Origin: an uncultured Bacilli bacterium
GTDB taxonomy: Bacteria > Bacillota_I > Bacilli_A > RF39 > UBA660
Direction: 5' to 3'
DNA: 15,614 bases
NCBI GenBank assembly: GCA_934098385.1
Contig: CAKOOJ010000012.1
Location: forward strand, 1 to 15,614
Below, one piece after another: positions 1-7,269 of the stretch (position 1 is its first letter; every line of letters begins with the position of its first letter). The notes under the pieces are model-generated. The model did no database searches and had not been told where the DNA came from. It saw only the letters and a list, made by a program, of their open reading frames with translations. The translations under genes were made by a program, and so were the position numbers.

Positions 1-35
1 AAACCCCAATTGAGTATAGAACTCAACTAGGGTTT
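1..35. other. Imperfect 15-bp hairpin at window edge
   Basis: Arms 1-15 and 21-35 are inverted repeats (AAACCC and TTGAGT against ACTCAA and GGGTTT) with two internal mismatches and a 5-nt loop. A T5 run occurs only at 46-50, so it is not a classic terminator. It may be the terminator or attenuator of a gene left of the window, or an element upstream of the kinase-like operon. Confidence 0.4.
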
Positions 36-98
36 AAATAAAATCTTTTTACTGTCTACTTTTTGTTGACAAGTTCATTAAATGTTTTAAAATAATTC

Positions 99-117
99 TT
101 TTTTTTTTTTTTTTTTT
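99..117. repeat. T19 homopolymer abutting a -35 box
   Basis: Nineteen consecutive T residues run directly into the TTGACT -35 hexamer; the last two T are part of it. Tracts this long are prone to slippage. Here a change in length would alter sequence upstream of -35 but not the -35/-10 spacing, so any effect would be through an UP-like element or an upstream binding site. Confidence 0.9.
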
Positions 118-144
118 GACTTTATAAAACAAATGTATTATAAT
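116..144 (+). promoter_or_regulatory. Sigma-A-type promoter for the kinase-like gene pair
   Basis: TTGACT (116-121), 17-nt spacer, TATAAT (139-144). The hexamers are near consensus and the spacing is ideal. An in-frame ATG at 133 lies inside this promoter, which is why the downstream gene is annotated from 166. Confidence 0.85.
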
Positions 145-165
145 ACAGAACAAAAGAGGGGTTTT

Positions 166-1035
166 ATGAAAATAATTAGGTTAAGTGAAAAAGATATGGA
201 TAAATATAAAAAATATGAAATACACAATGATATATTAAATACAGAAGCAAATTTATATATTTATCTTGATTATATATTAAAAATTTTTAAAAGTACTGAT
301 AATATGATATTAGATAATAAGATGTATATTTTAAATAAATTGTTTTATATAAAAAAATATATTGATATAAAAGAGATAGTATGGCCTAATGATTTAGTTA
401 AAGTAGGTAATATAGATAGAGGATATACAATGAACTTTATAAAAGAAAATTCTAATATTAGTTTGATATTTAAATCAGATAAAGTATCTATAGAAGATAA
501 ACTGTATTTTTTAAGGTGTATAGGTAAAATATTAGAAAAATTAGAAAATGATAAATATTTAAGATATATTAATTTTCATTTAGGAGATATACATGAAGGA
601 AATTTTATTTATGATAATAAAAATAATATGTTAAGAGTAATAGATATTGATAGTAGTTACGTAGAAGGATCAATGGCATCTATTTCTAAATTTTTATATT
701 TAAATGATAAGTTGTGGGATTTTCCAAATAAATATCCTTTAGATAATAATAATAGGCATATTCCTAATAAAAATACTACAATAATAAGTTACGTTTATAT
801 GATTTTAAATTTAATTACTGGGTATTATACTCCAGATATAAGTATAAAAGAATTTTGTAAAATACTAAATTTGTTAAATATGAGTGATTTTAATAAAGAG
901 TTGTTGGATATGTTTATTAACATTTATAAAAAAGATGATAATTATTTTGATTATGATTTATTAAATACTATTACAGAAAGTAAAGTTAATAAGTATAAAG
1001 AATTAAGTTTGAAATTTGACATTTTTAATAAATAG
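166..1035 (+). CDS. Kinase-fold (aminoglycoside phosphotransferase/protein-kinase-like) protein
   Basis: Predicted 289-residue cytoplasmic protein. The recognisable part is a phosphotransferase core: HLGDIHEGN at residues 138-146 matches the catalytic loop H-x-G-D-x-H-x-x-N, and VIDID at 158-162 matches the metal-binding Asp segment. The stretch YILKIFK near 36-42 could supply the ATP-binding Lys, but no clear glycine-rich loop is visible. The start at 166 is chosen because GAGGGG (156-161) precedes it at good spacing, while the in-frame ATG at 133 falls between promoter elements. The gene is first in a two-gene unit, 35 nt before a second kinase-like gene. The substrate cannot be deduced. 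No signal peptide or membrane segment is seen. Confidence 0.6.
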   Translation: MKIIRLSEKDMDKYKKYEIHNDILNTEANLYIYLDYILKIFKSTDNMILDNKMYILNKLFYIKKYIDIKEIVWPNDLVKVGNIDRGYTMNFIKENSNISLIFKSDKVSIEDKLYFLRCIGKILEKLENDKYLRYINFHLGDIHEGNFIYDNKNNMLRVIDIDSSYVEGSMASISKFLYLNDKLWDFPNKYPLDNNNRHIPNKNTTIISYVYMILNLITGYYTPDISIKEFCKILNLLNMSDFNKELLDMFINIYKKDDNYFDYDLLNTITESKVNKYKELSLKFDIFNK

Positions 1036-1070
1036 TTGTAAAATAGCACATTAAAAAAGAGGGGATATAT

Positions 1071-2183
1071 ATGTTGAATAGAAATACATTTATTAATATT
1101 GAAGAAATATTAAATAAAATTAATAAAAATAAATTGTATATTGACATACTTGCATCTGACCATATATATAATATAATATCATTAACAAAAGGGAATATAG
1201 ATGAGCAAAAAATAATATCAAATAATATTGATTCATTTTTTAATAAAATACGTATAGATTTTGGATTGATAGATTGTTTATCTCTACTTAGGTTAATAGA
1301 ATTAAATATTAATAAAGAAAAATGTATGGAGTTGTTTGATTTAACTATGAAAGAAGTATTTAATATCAAAACAATAATGTTTTTACGTAAAATTAATAAA
1401 TATACATATGATAATTCTTTTTATAAAAGTGATGAAATATTTGATTTAATGATATCTGAATTAATTAAATTAGAAAATGAAAAGATATCTACAATATTAT
1501 TTGATTTAATATTAACATTTGATTTTAAATATTATTTAAAAAAAGAATATCCTATAGTAGAAAAACTATTATCTTTATATCAAAAAAATAGTATAGAAGA
1601 AAATACTAATTCATTATATAATGGAAGTAATATCTTAGGATGTTTGTTAAAAAAAGATAATCAATTATTAGCTTATGAATATATAAAATTATTATTAGAT
1701 AAATATAAATTAGAGTTAGATAACATTGAATATATTGGTGGTGGAGGAAGTAATTTGGTTTACAAAATAGGTGATAGTGTTATTAAATTAGGTGAAACAA
1801 GAAGTGATAGAAAAATATATGTAAATCATAGAATTTTAGCATCTCAAGTTAGAAAGTTATTAAAAAGCAAAAACGGAAAAGATTTGTTTTATGTTGAAAT
1901 AATGAGATATATACAAACCGATGGAATTACAAAAAAAGATTTAATAGAATTAAAAGAAGATTTATTAAGACAAGGTTTAATATGGGATGATGCTAAATTA
2001 GCTAATTGCGGTATTCTTCCAGAAGGATATGACAATAAATCCACTTTAGATGTAGATTATATTGACGTCGCTGGAATAGTTGATAATCCTTTAGATAGAG
2101 AAGAATTTATGAAAAGAAAGAGAAAAGTTGTTGTTTTAGATAATGATAACATTAGAAAAGATCCTAGATCAAATTGGAAATAA
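1071..2183 (+). CDS. Second kinase-like protein with N-terminal helical region
   Basis: Predicted 370-residue protein preceded by AGAGGGG and ATG. Residues 1 to about 215 look largely helical and I recognise no domain there. From about 218 a compact kinase-like core begins: a glycine-rich loop GGGGSNLVYK (223-232), a likely ATP-binding Lys in VIKLG (K239), a hinge-like EIMRY (276-280), a catalytic-loop-like WDDAKLAN (305-312) and LDND (356-359) in the place of the DFG Asp. The core is only about 150 residues, so it is minimal or divergent. It follows another kinase-like gene in the same orientation with a 35-nt gap, and the pair may act together. Its substrate is unknown. It ends convergently against gatD. 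Confidence 0.55.
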   Translation: MLNRNTFINIEEILNKINKNKLYIDILASDHIYNIISLTKGNIDEQKIISNNIDSFFNKIRIDFGLIDCLSLLRLIELNINKEKCMELFDLTMKEVFNIKTIMFLRKINKYTYDNSFYKSDEIFDLMISELIKLENEKISTILFDLILTFDFKYYLKKEYPIVEKLLSLYQKNSIEENTNSLYNGSNILGCLLKKDNQLLAYEYIKLLLDKYKLELDNIEYIGGGGSNLVYKIGDSVIKLGETRSDRKIYVNHRILASQVRKLLKSKNGKDLFYVEIMRYIQTDGITKKDLIELKEDLLRQGLIWDDAKLANCGILPEGYDNKSTLDVDYIDVAGIVDNPLDREEFMKRKRKVVVLDNDNIRKDPRSNWK

Positions 2184-2210
2184 AAAACGTTAAGAAATAA
2201 AATTCTTAAC
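2184..2210 (-). terminator. Rho-independent terminator of murT-gatD
   Basis: GTTAAGAA (2189-2196) and TTCTTAAC (2203-2210) form a perfect 8-bp stem with a 6-nt loop. Read on the - strand it is followed by GTTTTTTATTT. The stem overlaps the last codons of gatD. On the + strand the tail is not T-rich, so it serves mainly the - strand unit. Confidence 0.75.
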
Positions 2211-2900
2211 ATATTCATTGTATGCTTTGTCATCCGTTGTAGATATACTTTTATATAGTATGTCTTTTTTATCTAAAACTTCTTTTATGATATGATTTTT
2301 TAATAATGGATTACGTATTAAAAGGGGACCTAAGTTATAGCTTGCATATAAATTTTTGTAATGTAATCCTTCATTATGTGATTTATAATTATCAGCGTAA
2401 CCTTCTATTATATTAAATAAATGATTATCTTTATTGTTTAAAACACATTGTCTATTTTGAAAAGCAATTACAACATCTTTATATAAATTGCACTCAAGTA
2501 TTTCTTCACCAATAATACGTTTGTCAACTTCTTTAGAATAATAATCAAATAAACCTAGAGTTTCTATTTTGCTACCATTTGTTTTTTCTATATATTTACC
2601 TAATATTTCATAACTATTTCCTGTAAATATAAAATGTTTATTATTTTCTATTGCATTTTTAATTTTATCTTTATATTTTAAAATATCTTCAATTACTAAT
2701 GATTGATTTTCTTCACTTCCACATCCCATATAATAAATATCATATTTGTTAAAATCAATTTTATCACCTATGGTCAGATTAGATGTTTCTGTATACATAT
2801 CTTGATCATTAAAGCCTTTTTCTAAAGCCATAATATTTCCGTTTTCACCATATAAATTCATTAAGTCGTAGTATAAGTGGGCTATTTTAATTTTTTCCAT
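2190..2900 (-). CDS. gatD: GatD-like subunit of lipid II isoglutaminyl synthase, catalytic Cys/His missing
   Basis: 236 residues, the usual length for GatD, the class I glutamine amidotransferase-like partner of MurT. Family landmarks: LYYDLMNLYGENGNI near 9-23, LGLFDYYS near 115-122, EGLHYKNL at 177-184 and LGPLLIRNP at 190-198. In characterised GatD, glutamine is hydrolysed by a Cys in an ICGGYQ elbow and a His in YLHGP. Here the elbow reads FTGNSYE (92-98) with no Cys, and the His position reads YNLGP with Leu190. Loss of ammonia-releasing activity is an inference from these substitutions. The ATG overlaps the murT end by 14 bp and has a strong GGAGGAA site inside murT, so translational coupling is likely. 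The rest of the fold is intact, so I do not call it a pseudogene. Confidence 0.85.
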   Translation of the reverse strand: MEKIKIAHLYYDLMNLYGENGNIMALEKGFNDQDMYTETSNLTIGDKIDFNKYDIYYMGCGSEENQSLVIEDILKYKDKIKNAIENNKHFIFTGNSYEILGKYIEKTNGSKIETLGLFDYYSKEVDKRIIGEEILECNLYKDVVIAFQNRQCVLNNKDNHLFNIIEGYADNYKSHNEGLHYKNLYASYNLGPLLIRNPLLKNHIIKEVLDKKDILYKSISTTDDKAYNEYVKNFIS

Positions 2901-4236
2901 GAGTTTCCTCCATTATTTTTTTTCTTAATATTTCAGTCATATCAAAACATACCATTGTGTATATATCGCCAGATGATTCATTTTTAATATTTTCTATAAT
3001 ATTATCTAATTTATCAACAACAACTAATTTGTTATTATCTATATTGGCGTATTTAAGTCTAGTTAAAACATCATATCTAAATCTACCTATAATAAATATT
3101 TTATCTATGTTATTGTCATTATTTAGCAATTCAAAATCTACATCATACAACCAACTTATATCATTTAAGTTGTATCTTCTAGAGACATTATCAAAACCTA
3201 ATATAATAGTTTTTTTATTTTTTATATTCTTTATATAATGTAGAGATTCATAATAACTTAAATTATTTTCATTTTTACTTTCTAACATTTCTACATTTCT
3301 ATTATCTATTGTATAAGATTTCATTCTTTTTGATGGCATAACTTCTTCGTTTAAATATCTTTTGATTTTTTCATCATTTAATCCAATAGTTTTAAGAAGT
3401 GTATAAGATGCTAGAGTATAATATACTGCAAAAAATACATTTTTATTTATATGATATATGGAATCATTAATTGTAAAAAACTGTTTTTCTAAATTAACAT
3501 CATTTGCTTCAAAATTTACTTTTTCACGAGCAAAATCACAATTTAAACATTTATATTTTCCGATATGACCAGTATGATAAAATTCGTAGACTAATTTTTT
3601 ATGACATATAGGACAGTATGCTGCATCAACAGAATTATTTATAGGTTCTGTCGTATCATATTTTGTTTTACCAATTCCATAAGTTGTGAGTAGACCATGA
3701 TGTGTATATTTAATTCTGTTTAAGAACGGATCATCTGCATTTATAATTACATGTGTATTATCTCCAATAGAATTAATTATTTTATTTAAAATTATTTCAG
3801 GGTGGCCATTTCTCGCTGGTTGATCACGTGTTATATTTGTTATTAACAAATGAGTTAAAGTTTCTTTATCAAATATTTCTTTAATATATGATTCATCTAA
3901 CTCCATTAGCAATATATCTCCATTTAATTTTTTGCTAAATGGATTAGTATTATTTAATATTAACGTTATTGCAGCATTAATTAAATTAGAACCATTTTTA
4001 TTCCATATTACTTTATATCCATTTTTTTCAAGTATATAAGCAAGAAGACTAGTAGTTGAACCTTTACCACTACTACCAGTTACTCCGATTACATATTTAG
4101 GATATTTTATTTTTTTTAAAATGTATTTGTCGTGTTTTTTAACTAAACTTCCTGGAAAAACACTACCATTTTTTTTAAATAATCTACAAATTTTATATAT
4201 TAATTTATTATATATAATCAACAAAGTAGTTTTCAC
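2887..4236 (-). CDS. murT: MurT-like Mur ligase subunit of the lipid II amidation complex
   Basis: 449 residues, family-typical length. MurT activates the D-Glu carboxylate of lipid II with ATP so that GatD-derived ammonia can make isoglutamine at the inner membrane face. Seen here: an N-terminal segment with FPGSLVKK, a P-loop GSSGKGST (54-61), ELDE near 112-115, a zinc-ribbon with CPIC and CLNC (Cys 208, 211, 230, 233) and DISWLYDVDFE near 359-369. Departures from the family: RDQ-DR-GE reads RDQPARNGHPE, and the NPAG segment reads KNENNLS (about 321-327). I prefer the GTG at 4236 because AGGTGA lies 5 nt upstream; the in-frame GTG at 4245 overlaps that site. It forms an operon with gatD. 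Confidence 0.85.
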   Translation of the reverse strand: MKTTLLIIYNKLIYKICRLFKKNGSVFPGSLVKKHDKYILKKIKYPKYVIGVTGSSGKGSTTSLLAYILEKNGYKVIWNKNGSNLINAAITLILNNTNPFSKKLNGDILLMELDESYIKEIFDKETLTHLLITNITRDQPARNGHPEIILNKIINSIGDNTHVIINADDPFLNRIKYTHHGLLTTYGIGKTKYDTTEPINNSVDAAYCPICHKKLVYEFYHTGHIGKYKCLNCDFAREKVNFEANDVNLEKQFFTINDSIYHINKNVFFAVYYTLASYTLLKTIGLNDEKIKRYLNEEVMPSKRMKSYTIDNRNVEMLESKNENNLSYYESLHYIKNIKNKKTIILGFDNVSRRYNLNDISWLYDVDFELLNNDNNIDKIFIIGRFRYDVLTRLKYANIDNNKLVVVDKLDNIIENIKNESSGDIYTMVCFDMTEILRKKIMEETHGKN

Positions 4237-4253
4237 TATAATCACCTATAACT

Positions 4254-4262
4254 ATTATAACA
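4254..4262 (-). promoter_or_regulatory. Extended -10 promoter for murT-gatD
   Basis: On the - strand the sequence reads TG-T-TATAAT just upstream of murT. There is no convincing -35 at 16-18 nt, so it would depend on the TG extension. The predicted start at about 4247-4249 leaves only a very short leader carrying the AGGTGA site. Confidence 0.55.
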
Positions 4263-4325
4263 CGATTATTTTTATTTAATATATAAGTATTACTCGTTTT
4301 ACACTTATTTTATTAAAAAATTTAG

Positions 4326-4354
4326 TTGTTAAAGATAAAAAATTATAGTATAAT
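4326..4354 (+). promoter_or_regulatory. Promoter for ftsA-ftsZ
   Basis: TTGTTA (4326-4331), 17-nt spacer, TATAAT (4349-4354). The start would fall about 20 nt before the ftsA start, leaving room for AGGAG at 4366-4370. It is divergent from the murT promoter about 65 bp away. Confidence 0.8.
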
Positions 4355-4379
4355 TAAATTATTGTAGGAGTGGTGCACT

Positions 4380-5621
4380 TTGAGAAGAGTTTTATCAAGT
4401 ATTGATATAGGAACTAATTCTATTAAATTAATTGTAGCAGAAATTGTTAATAATAAGATTAATATATTGTGTGCTATATCTGAAAATACAAAAGGAATAA
4501 AAAATGGGTTGATTGTTGCTGAAGAAGAAGTAATTTATTCTTTAAAAAAATTAATAAGAAAAGGCGAAGATATCTTAGGATTAAAAATAAAAAAGGTTGT
4601 TACTTCTATTCCTGAGTATGATTTAAAATTTTCTAAAGGTGTTGGTGTTAATACAATTAATAATGATGATGGTATTGTTAATAGTCATGATTTATCTAGA
4701 ATTTTGAAGACTTGTGCTTATAACAAAGTTATGGATGATTATGAACTTATTAATATTATTCCATTAGAATATGAATTGGATGATAAGCCAGTAAAAAATC
4801 CTATTGGAATGTCTGGCACTAAATTAAAATTAAACAGTATTGTTATAAGTGCTCCAAAAGAGACTACATATTCTTATATTAAAGTATTAGAGAAATGTGG
4901 TTTAATAGTAGTTGATATAACTATAGGTTCATTAGCAGATTATGCTTTATTTAAAAATGAATTTATTGATGAGAGTAATGGAGTCATAGTTAATTTAGGT
5001 GCAGGAAAATCTACAATTTCAGCTTTTTATAAAGGAATATTAGTGGGGGAAAATATCATTAAAGATGGTGGATATTTAGTAGATAACGATATAAGTTTTA
5101 TGTACAAAACTAAAATTAATGATAGTAAAAAATTAAAAGAAAGATTTGCACTAGCAAGTACTAAATTAGCGAGTGCGAAAGAAACAACTTTTCTAATTAA
5201 TAAATTAGGGGAAAAAGTTGAAATTAATCAGTATGAATTAAGTGAATACGTTAGAGCAAGAATAGAAGAAATATTAAAAAAAGTAAAAAATAATATAAAT
5301 CACTTAACAAAAAAGGAAATTAGTTATATAATAATTACAGGAGGATTGACTGAAATAAAGGATTTTAATATTCTTGCAGAAGAAATATTTGGTAAGAATG
5401 TTACAATTGGAAACGTCAATGTTATAGGTGCTAGAGATAATAAATATTCAACAGCTATTGGTTTAATTAAAAATTTCAATGATAAATTAAATAAAAAAGA
5501 TAGTGAATATACAATGTTTGATAGCGATGAAATAGATATATTAAGTTCGAATGAAAGAAAAATAAATGTTGCCAGTGATGGTATATTAGGAAAGGTTTTT
5601 GGTTATTTTTTCGATAATTAA
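4380..5621 (+). CDS. ftsA: Cell division protein FtsA
   Basis: 413-residue actin-fold ATPase that tethers FtsZ filaments to the membrane and recruits the divisome. Seen: phosphate-1 motif SIDIGTNSIKL (about 7-17), the 1C-domain region with SIPEYDLKFSKGVGV, phosphate-2-like VNLGAGKSTIS, an adenosine-site IITGGLTEI and a C-terminal amphipathic stretch ILGKVFGYFFDN suited to membrane binding. Length is normal for the family. Translation starts at TTG 4380, 9 nt after AGGAG (4366-4370); no in-frame ATG fits the conserved N-terminus. ftsZ follows after 14 nt, so the two are co-transcribed from the promoter at 4326-4354. No other dcw-cluster genes (murG, ftsQ, mraY) are adjacent. Confidence 0.95.
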   Translation: MRRVLSSIDIGTNSIKLIVAEIVNNKINILCAISENTKGIKNGLIVAEEEVIYSLKKLIRKGEDILGLKIKKVVTSIPEYDLKFSKGVGVNTINNDDGIVNSHDLSRILKTCAYNKVMDDYELINIIPLEYELDDKPVKNPIGMSGTKLKLNSIVISAPKETTYSYIKVLEKCGLIVVDITIGSLADYALFKNEFIDESNGVIVNLGAGKSTISAFYKGILVGENIIKDGGYLVDNDISFMYKTKINDSKKLKERFALASTKLASAKETTFLINKLGEKVEINQYELSEYVRARIEEILKKVKNNINHLTKKEISYIIITGGLTEIKDFNILAEEIFGKNVTIGNVNVIGARDNKYSTAIGLIKNFNDKLNKKDSEYTMFDSDEIDILSSNERKINVASDGILGKVFGYFFDN

Positions 5622-5635
5622 GGGAGAGTGTTGAG

Positions 5636-6700
5636 ATGTTCGATTTACAAATGGATCAAATTGCAAAAATAAAAGTTATTGGTGTCGGGGGCGGAGGATG
5701 TAATGCCGTAAACCGAATGATTGAATCAGGTGTCAAGGGAGTAGAATTTATAGTTGCTAACACTGATTTACAAGTCTTAAATGTTTCTAAAGCAGAGAAT
5801 AAACTTCAAATAGGACAAGATATTACAAATGGTCTTGGTGCTGGTGCTAATCCTGAAGTAGGACGTGAGGCTGCTGTTGAGAGTAAAAATGATATAGCAG
5901 AGGCGCTTAAAGGTGCTGATATGGTGTTTGTTACTTGTGGAATGGGTGGCGGAACTGGTACTGGTGCTGCTCCTGTTATTGCAGAAATTGCACAAAATTT
6001 AGGAGCTTTAACAGTTGGTATAGTTACAAAACCATTTAGATTTGAAGGAAAAAGAAGAATGGAACAGGCTGTTCTTGGTATTGATGAATTAAGAAAACAT
6101 GTAGATACATTAATAGTTATTCCAAACGATAAATTAAGAGATATAATTGATAAATCAACTCCAATGGTAGATGCGTTCAAAGAAGTAGATAATGTTCTTC
6201 ATAGAGGTGTTCAATCTATAAGTGATTTAATTGCTGTATCAGGACTTGTTAACTTAGATTTTGCTGATGTTAAAGCAGTAATGGAAAAACGTGGAAATGC
6301 ATTAATAGGTATTGGTCTTGGTGTCGGTGAAAATAGAGCGATCGAAGCTGCTAAACAAGCTGTATCTAGTCCACTATTAGAAACTAGTATAAGTGGTGCG
6401 ACTGATGCAATAATAAATGTTACTGGTGGAAACTCTTTAACATTGTTTGAAGCAGAAGATGCTGCAGAAATCGTTAGACAAAGTGCTAATACTGATATAA
6501 ATATTATATTTGGTGCTGTAATAAATGAAAATTTAAATGATGAAGTAATCGTTACAGTAATTGCTACAGGTTTTGAAGATGAAAATACTTCATATAATGA
6601 TACTGATGTTTCAAGAGATGTACCTTCTAGAAACAGTAGAAATGATGATGATAGTGATTTTGATATACCTTCATTTTTAAGAGATAGAGATGAATTTTAA
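5636..6700 (+). CDS. ftsZ: Cell division GTPase FtsZ
   Basis: 354-residue tubulin homologue that forms the cytokinetic ring. Seen: nucleotide-binding VIGVGGGGCNAVNRM (14-28), tubulin signature GGGTGTGAAPVIAEIA (104-119), T7-loop NLDFADV (206-212) supplying the catalytic Asp to the next subunit, a short acidic linker and a conserved C-terminal peptide DIPSFLRDRDEF (343-354) that binds FtsA and other tethers. It starts at ATG after GGGAGAG. Base composition is less AT-biased than its neighbours, as expected for a conserved, highly expressed gene. A strong terminator follows the stop at once. Confidence 0.98.
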   Translation: MFDLQMDQIAKIKVIGVGGGGCNAVNRMIESGVKGVEFIVANTDLQVLNVSKAENKLQIGQDITNGLGAGANPEVGREAAVESKNDIAEALKGADMVFVTCGMGGGTGTGAAPVIAEIAQNLGALTVGIVTKPFRFEGKRRMEQAVLGIDELRKHVDTLIVIPNDKLRDIIDKSTPMVDAFKEVDNVLHRGVQSISDLIAVSGLVNLDFADVKAVMEKRGNALIGIGLGVGENRAIEAAKQAVSSPLLETSISGATDAIINVTGGNSLTLFEAEDAAEIVRQSANTDINIIFGAVINENLNDEVIVTVIATGFEDENTSYNDTDVSRDVPSRNSRNDDDSDFDIPSFLRDRDEF

Positions 6701-6734
6701 AAAATATGTCGACTTGTTTCGACATATTTTTTTT
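6700..6734 (+). terminator. Terminator of ftsA-ftsZ
   Basis: AAATATGTCGA (6702-6712), loop CTTGTT, TCGACATATTT (6719-6729): a perfect 11-bp stem ending in T8. It begins at the ftsZ stop codon. Confidence 0.92.
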
Positions 6735-6775
6735 GATTGTTGTAGTAGTATATATAACCAGAGCTTTATTTTGTT

Positions 6776-6810
6776 TAGTGCTTACCCAACTATTTAATAA
6801 ATAGAAGGGT
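6776..6810 (+). promoter_or_regulatory. Structured leader sequestering the peptide's Shine-Dalgarno
   Basis: ACCC (6784-6787) can pair with GGGT (6807-6810). An AA/AA internal loop separates this from CTATTT (6790-6795) paired with AAATAG (6799-6804) around an AAT loop. The Shine-Dalgarno AAGGG (6805-6809) is inside the structure. In addition, TAGTGCTTA (6776-6784) is perfectly complementary to TAAGCACTA (6927-6935) just beyond the ORF, so a 5'-3' fold-back is possible. Such fold-backs keep several type I toxin mRNAs silent. Whether it forms is inference. Confidence 0.6.
6777..6786 (+). repeat. Direct repeat DRa, copy 1 (peptide leader)
   Basis: AGTGCTTACC here is repeated exactly at 7069-7078 inside the small RNA gene, and 8 of its bases (plus one flanking base) occur inverted at 6927-6935. 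A second shorter repeat, AAGGGT, is at 6805-6810 (over the Shine-Dalgarno) and 7082-7087. Because the small RNA is read from the opposite strand, these repeats make the two RNAs complementary at two sites in matching order. Confidence 0.85.
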
Positions 6811-6814
6811 TGTG

Positions 6815-6916
6815 ATGATAATGAGTACTAAGTTATTCATAATAAGAATAATTAATAGATTAATTGTTCTAGTCATATTAAGTATGGCTTTTATCCTCCT
6901 ATACAAAGGAATTTAA
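6815..6916 (+). CDS. 33-residue hydrophobic peptide, candidate type I toxin
   Basis: A short ORF starting at ATG 6815, 5 nt after AGAAGGG (6803-6809); a second in-frame ATG lies at 6821. The peptide has a Lys/Arg-containing N-terminal third (K6, R11, R15), a central hydrophobic stretch LIVLVILSMAFILLY (16-30) and a short KGI end, i.e. one predicted membrane span. Size and layout match membrane-acting toxins of type I toxin-antitoxin systems such as Fst or TxpA, but I see no sequence match to a named family. The support comes from context: the folded leader and a convergent small RNA gene carrying copies of its leader motifs. The promoter is unclear (TATAAC at 6753-6758 without a good -35), and no obvious strong terminator follows. 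Confidence 0.6.
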   Translation: MIMSTKLFIIRIINRLIVLVILSMAFILLYKGI

Positions 6917-6926
6917 AGTAAACTTA

Positions 6927-6935
6927 TAAGCACTA
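6927..6935 (+). repeat. Inverted copy of the leader motif, 3' of the peptide ORF
   Basis: TAAGCACTA is the exact reverse complement of 6776-6784. In the peptide's mRNA it could pair with the 5' leader. It carries the same sequence the small RNA would use, so the two would compete for that site. Confidence 0.7.
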
Positions 6936-7042
6936 CGTATTAATTATTTGTTCTACCTAATATAGCTTATATTATGGTTTGATATTAAATATCATATTTT
7001 ATCTCTTAATATATTTGTAATAAAAACAAATATGTTAATGTA

Positions 7043-7071
7043 AAATAAAAGACTCGTAATTTAATACGAGT
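7043..7071 (-). terminator. Terminator of the small RNA
   Basis: ACTCGTA (7052-7058), loop ATTTAA, TACGAGT (7065-7071): a perfect 7-bp stem. On the - strand it is followed by CTTTTATTTT. On the + strand the tail is not T-rich, so it is oriented for the small RNA. Confidence 0.85.
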
Positions 7072-7078
7072 GCTTACC
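7069..7078 (+). repeat. Direct repeat DRa, copy 2 (in small RNA gene)
   Basis: An exact 10-bp copy of 6777-6786. It is followed 3 nt later by AAGGGT (7082-7087), the partner of 6805-6810. Confidence 0.85.
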
Positions 7079-7120
7079 TTCAAGGGTAGGCATTACAAAG
7101 TAAATGCTCTACTTAAATTA

Positions 7121-7149
7121 ATTTTAACATCTGGATAATGATGTGTCAA
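7121..7149 (-). promoter_or_regulatory. Strong promoter for the small RNA
   Basis: On the - strand: consensus TTGACA (7149-7144), 17-nt spacer, TAAAAT (7126-7121), with TG one base upstream of the -10. It is the best -35 box in the window, consistent with an abundant constitutive RNA. Confidence 0.85.
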
Positions 7150-7181
7150 TATAAAAAATCTTAAAAAACGTACAAAAAGTA

Positions 7182-7210
7182 TTGCAAACAAATATTAAAA
7201 ATGATAATAT
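7182..7210 (+). promoter_or_regulatory. Possible promoter for the surface-protein gene
   Basis: TTGCAA (7182-7187), 17-nt spacer, TAATAT (7205-7210) with an upstream TG. A start near 7217 would give a leader of about 160 nt containing the whole 7270-7353 hairpin. An alternative pair, TTGTTC (7303-7308) and TATAAA (7322-7327), flanks the G tract with a spacer of only 13 nt. Confidence 0.4.
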
Positions 7211-7269
7211 TTTATTAAGGTAGAAATACCAATTTAAGAAATTTTCTATTCATAAAAAAGATGAGTTAT

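Larger units (their letters stand above)
7043..7114 (-). ncRNA. Candidate small antisense-type RNA (~72 nt)
   Basis: This is a - strand transcription unit with its own promoter (7121-7149) and terminator (7043-7071) and no ORF. The transcript would run from about 7114 to about 7043. It contains ACCCTT, then GA, then GGTAAGCACT, complementary to AAGGGT over the peptide's Shine-Dalgarno and to AGTGCTTACC in its leader, in the correct antiparallel order. The 18 leader nt left between the two duplexes are those forming the 6-bp CTATTT/AAATAG hairpin. This is the RNA I/RNA II geometry of the enterococcal par (Fst) locus: convergent genes acting through short direct repeats. The promoter, terminator and complementarity are seen; the antitoxin role is inferred. 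Confidence 0.7.

Noticed and set aside
133..165. Extending the first kinase-like gene upstream to ATG 133
   Set aside because: Position 133 lies between the -35 and -10 of the promoter, so the mRNA would not contain it. ATG 166 has a strong GAGGGG site.
2190..2900. gatD as a pseudogene
   Set aside because: Full length, no frameshift, strong ribosome site, and conserved segments outside the missing catalytic residues.
5777..6180. Reverse-strand open frames within ftsZ
   Set aside because: They lie wholly inside ftsZ, have Ser/Thr-rich low-complexity products and lack ribosome sites: shadows of the real gene.
6958..6993. AT-only palindromes as terminators of the small-peptide mRNA
   Set aside because: TAATATA/TATATTA and GATATT/AATATC pair perfectly, but the stems are all or nearly all A-T and lack proper T-runs, so I do not call a terminator.
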